Shown one piece after another: positions 62,625 to 64,000 of a stretch of DNA of 64,000 bases. Each line of letters starts with the position of its first letter. Position 1 is the first letter of the stretch. Source of the DNA: Tritrichomonas musculus (taxonomy: Eukaryota > Parabasalia > Tritrichomonadida > Tritrichomonadidae); contig JAPFFF010000005.1 in NCBI GenBank assembly GCA_039105265.1, positions 2,031,501-2,095,500 of the forward strand, in the 5' to 3' direction. Position numbers and translations under genes: made by a program. A model generated the notes under the pieces. It was not told the DNA's origin and did no database searches. It saw nothing but the letters and a program-made list of their open reading frames with translations.

Positions 62625-64000
62625 ATGTTAAATAAAATGATTACCCCATTAGCTGTGCGTGCAATGGCATTGAAAGATCGCGGTTACAAAATCAAAGTCA
62701 GAGACGATGAATTGAAGATCACCAAAGACAGTAAAGTTGATGATGTTCGTATCAATTGTATCTACACCAAGAACGAAATCGATGAGCTGATTAAAAACAC
62801 CAAATCAGAGATTAATGATAACTCACTATTCGAACTCCATGAATCCGATCAACTGTATCTATATAAACCGTCATTGATCACTCAATCAAGTAAGTACTAT
62901 GAGATGATATGGAATATCGATCCGAACTATGAAATTCCATTACAGTTAGAATTCGAATTCAAAGACTATCTGTTTGGTCATACATGGTCATTGATATGGG
63001 ATGGTCATTCATGGACCGGAAACAACGTCGTGAACCTATCATTCAATAAACAGTCAACCGTTAGAAACAACAATGGAAGTCCAGCGATAGTAGTTCGTCA
63101 CAATGATTACATCGCTAAATGGATCCGCTGTTTCGTAGATACCGTCAAAGACTCAGACAACTATGCTACTATACTATCCAAATACGTTACAAACTGGAGA
63201 GTAATGTACGCTGATGGAACCATCATCAATGTATCTGATGATAACGTTAAACTCGGTGAATCACCACATTACGACAACATCGATGTTCAACAATTCGGTG
63301 TTAAAGTATCTAACGACGTATCCAGTAAGAACATGTTGTATGTACTAGCTGATATCAATATCAACGGTTTTGTAACTCCATTGAAGTGGGATCTGAACAT
63401 AACTACTCCAATCAACCTTCATTATCTGAATACTCGTGACAACAACCCTGTTATAGAGTCATTCACGTACATCCGCGAAGTCAAACACTCGAACAAGTCT
63501 ATACCAGAAGAGAATACCAATAACGACATTCACATCTATATCGAGAAAGAGTATTTCGAACAGAAACCAGATACCGCTGATGAAACGTACAATCCATTCG
63601 ATATCATGATCACTCAACAGTTCTATGAAGTCAAACCAGATCCACGTGAATGTACTACCATCACCACTGATAATAACATCTACTCATCGAAGATCATATG
63701 GGCTGATAACATCATGACAATGCGTAGAGATCTGAACGTAGTTGGTGGTACCGTTGACGTACTCGCATATGACTACTCAGTGTTACGTGCTATCATCAAT
63801 GGTATCCAAGAACAACTTCGATTACAAGCTGCGTATAACGAGTACATTGATTCTATTCGTAAAGGTTTAGCGATTGCTAGTGACATAATCACAATACTTT
63901 CAGGTGCAGTGAATATGGTTAAAGATCTATCAACTCTATCCATGACAGGTGAGAACATGAACATCAACACATATCGAACTGAAGACTTTACATTCCCTGG
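62625..64000 (+). CDS. Maverick large late-type protein, runs off the window
   Basis: Open from ATG 62625 (or 62637, in frame, MITPLAVRAMALKDRGYKIK) to the window edge, at least 458 codons. The early part is beta-rich with WSLIWDGHSWTGNN and NWRVMYADGTIINVSD. A helical segment near the edge has AYNEYIDSIRKGLAIASDII. It could be a virion surface or fibre-like protein; no family recognised. Partial at the 3' end because of the window only. Confidence 0.7.
   Translation, partial: MLNKMITPLAVRAMALKDRGYKIKVRDDELKITKDSKVDDVRINCIYTKNEIDELIKNTKSEINDNSLFELHESDQLYLYKPSLITQSSKYYEMIWNIDPNYEIPLQLEFEFKDYLFGHTWSLIWDGHSWTGNNVVNLSFNKQSTVRNNNGSPAIVVRHNDYIAKWIRCFVDTVKDSDNYATILSKYVTNWRVMYADGTIINVSDDNVKLGESPHYDNIDVQQFGVKVSNDVSSKNMLYVLADININGFVTPLKWDLNITTPINLHYLNTRDNNPVIESFTYIREVKHSNKSIPEENTNNDIHIYIEKEYFEQKPDTADETYNPFDIMITQQFYEVKPDPRECTTITTDNNIYSSKIIWADNIMTMRRDLNVVGGTVDVLAYDYSVLRAIINGIQEQLRLQAAYNEYIDSIRKGLAIASDIITILSGAVNMVKDLSTLSMTGENMNINTYRTEDFTFP

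Larger units (their letters stand above)
54360..64000 (+). mobile_element. Maverick/Polinton, left part (continues past the window)
   Basis: At about 54358 base composition changes from very AT-rich to a more balanced one, and dense genes begin, including a protein-primed DNA polymerase B. The putative left end starts AGTAGTAATACTAAGAGGGG; AG at the tip is the Polinton rule. The right end, integrase, packaging ATPase and major capsid gene are not in view and would lie beyond 64000. In the part seen the genes are open and the element looks whole, so it is probably a young copy. The host gene neighbours on the left are undisturbed. Confidence 0.85.

Overview
The window looks like nuclear DNA of a trichomonad parabasalid, most like Tritrichomonas. 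It is very AT-rich. Most genes look intronless and are packed in convergent or divergent pairs. Several kinds of gene typical of trichomonads are present: DUF3447/BTB ankyrin proteins, BTB/FA58C proteins, coiled-coil and LRR proteins, and a Maverick/Polinton. A few starts carry a TCAYWY-like initiator just upstream (4880, 33030). I inferred the organism from gene style; no marker gene settles it.

Layout. 1-2.3 kb: a coiled-coil protein gene. 2.3-17 kb: gene-poor DNA transposon territory. It holds a 132-bp MITE, a 3.9-kb element with an intact 897-codon P-element-like transposase between inverted repeats, a 1.46-kb TIR element abutting its right end, diverged relatives, and one real host gene (a CaMKK-like kinase, 14.3-15.4 kb). 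17.8-27 kb: accessory and decayed DNA. It holds a 144-bp MITE, degraded coding remnants, a broken DUF3447 gene, a long acidic low-complexity tract, a broken capsid-like Maverick remnant, a 64-nt three-way-junction sequence, a 1.66-kb foldback element tipped with 21-bp tandem repeats, a 37-bp triplication and a palindrome-rich MITE. 27.5-30.2 kb: a small orphan gene and a broken BTB/FA58C-type gene.

30.5-53.5 kb is the conserved host block: an unrecognised acidic protein, an ARM/HEAT protein, an LRR protein, a mitotic-type cyclin, a ZNF598/Hel2-like RING zinc-finger protein (ribosome quality control), a BTB-ankyrin gene with short interruptions at ankyrin-repeat borders, a protein O-mannosyltransferase, Rictor (TORC2), an L-type lectin cargo receptor, an RNI-type LRR coiled-coil protein, and a TMEM62-like membrane protein whose phosphoesterase metal site is degraded. 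The O-mannosyltransferase and the lectin both belong to the early secretory pathway. Kinase, Rictor and cyclin are signalling and cell-cycle genes, but nothing shows that neighbours are co-regulated.

54.36 kb to the end: the left part of a Maverick/Polinton, with higher GC and a compact gene layout. It has a protein-primed DNA polymerase B, several small unknown proteins, a basic DNA-binding-like protein, a candidate minor capsid protein, and a large late-type protein running off the window. The part seen looks whole. Its intergenic spaces hold a roughly 90-nt repeat in three copies with a conserved GGGTTA/TAACCC stem, a cluster of CTAACGA motifs and a tRNA-like Pol III unit.
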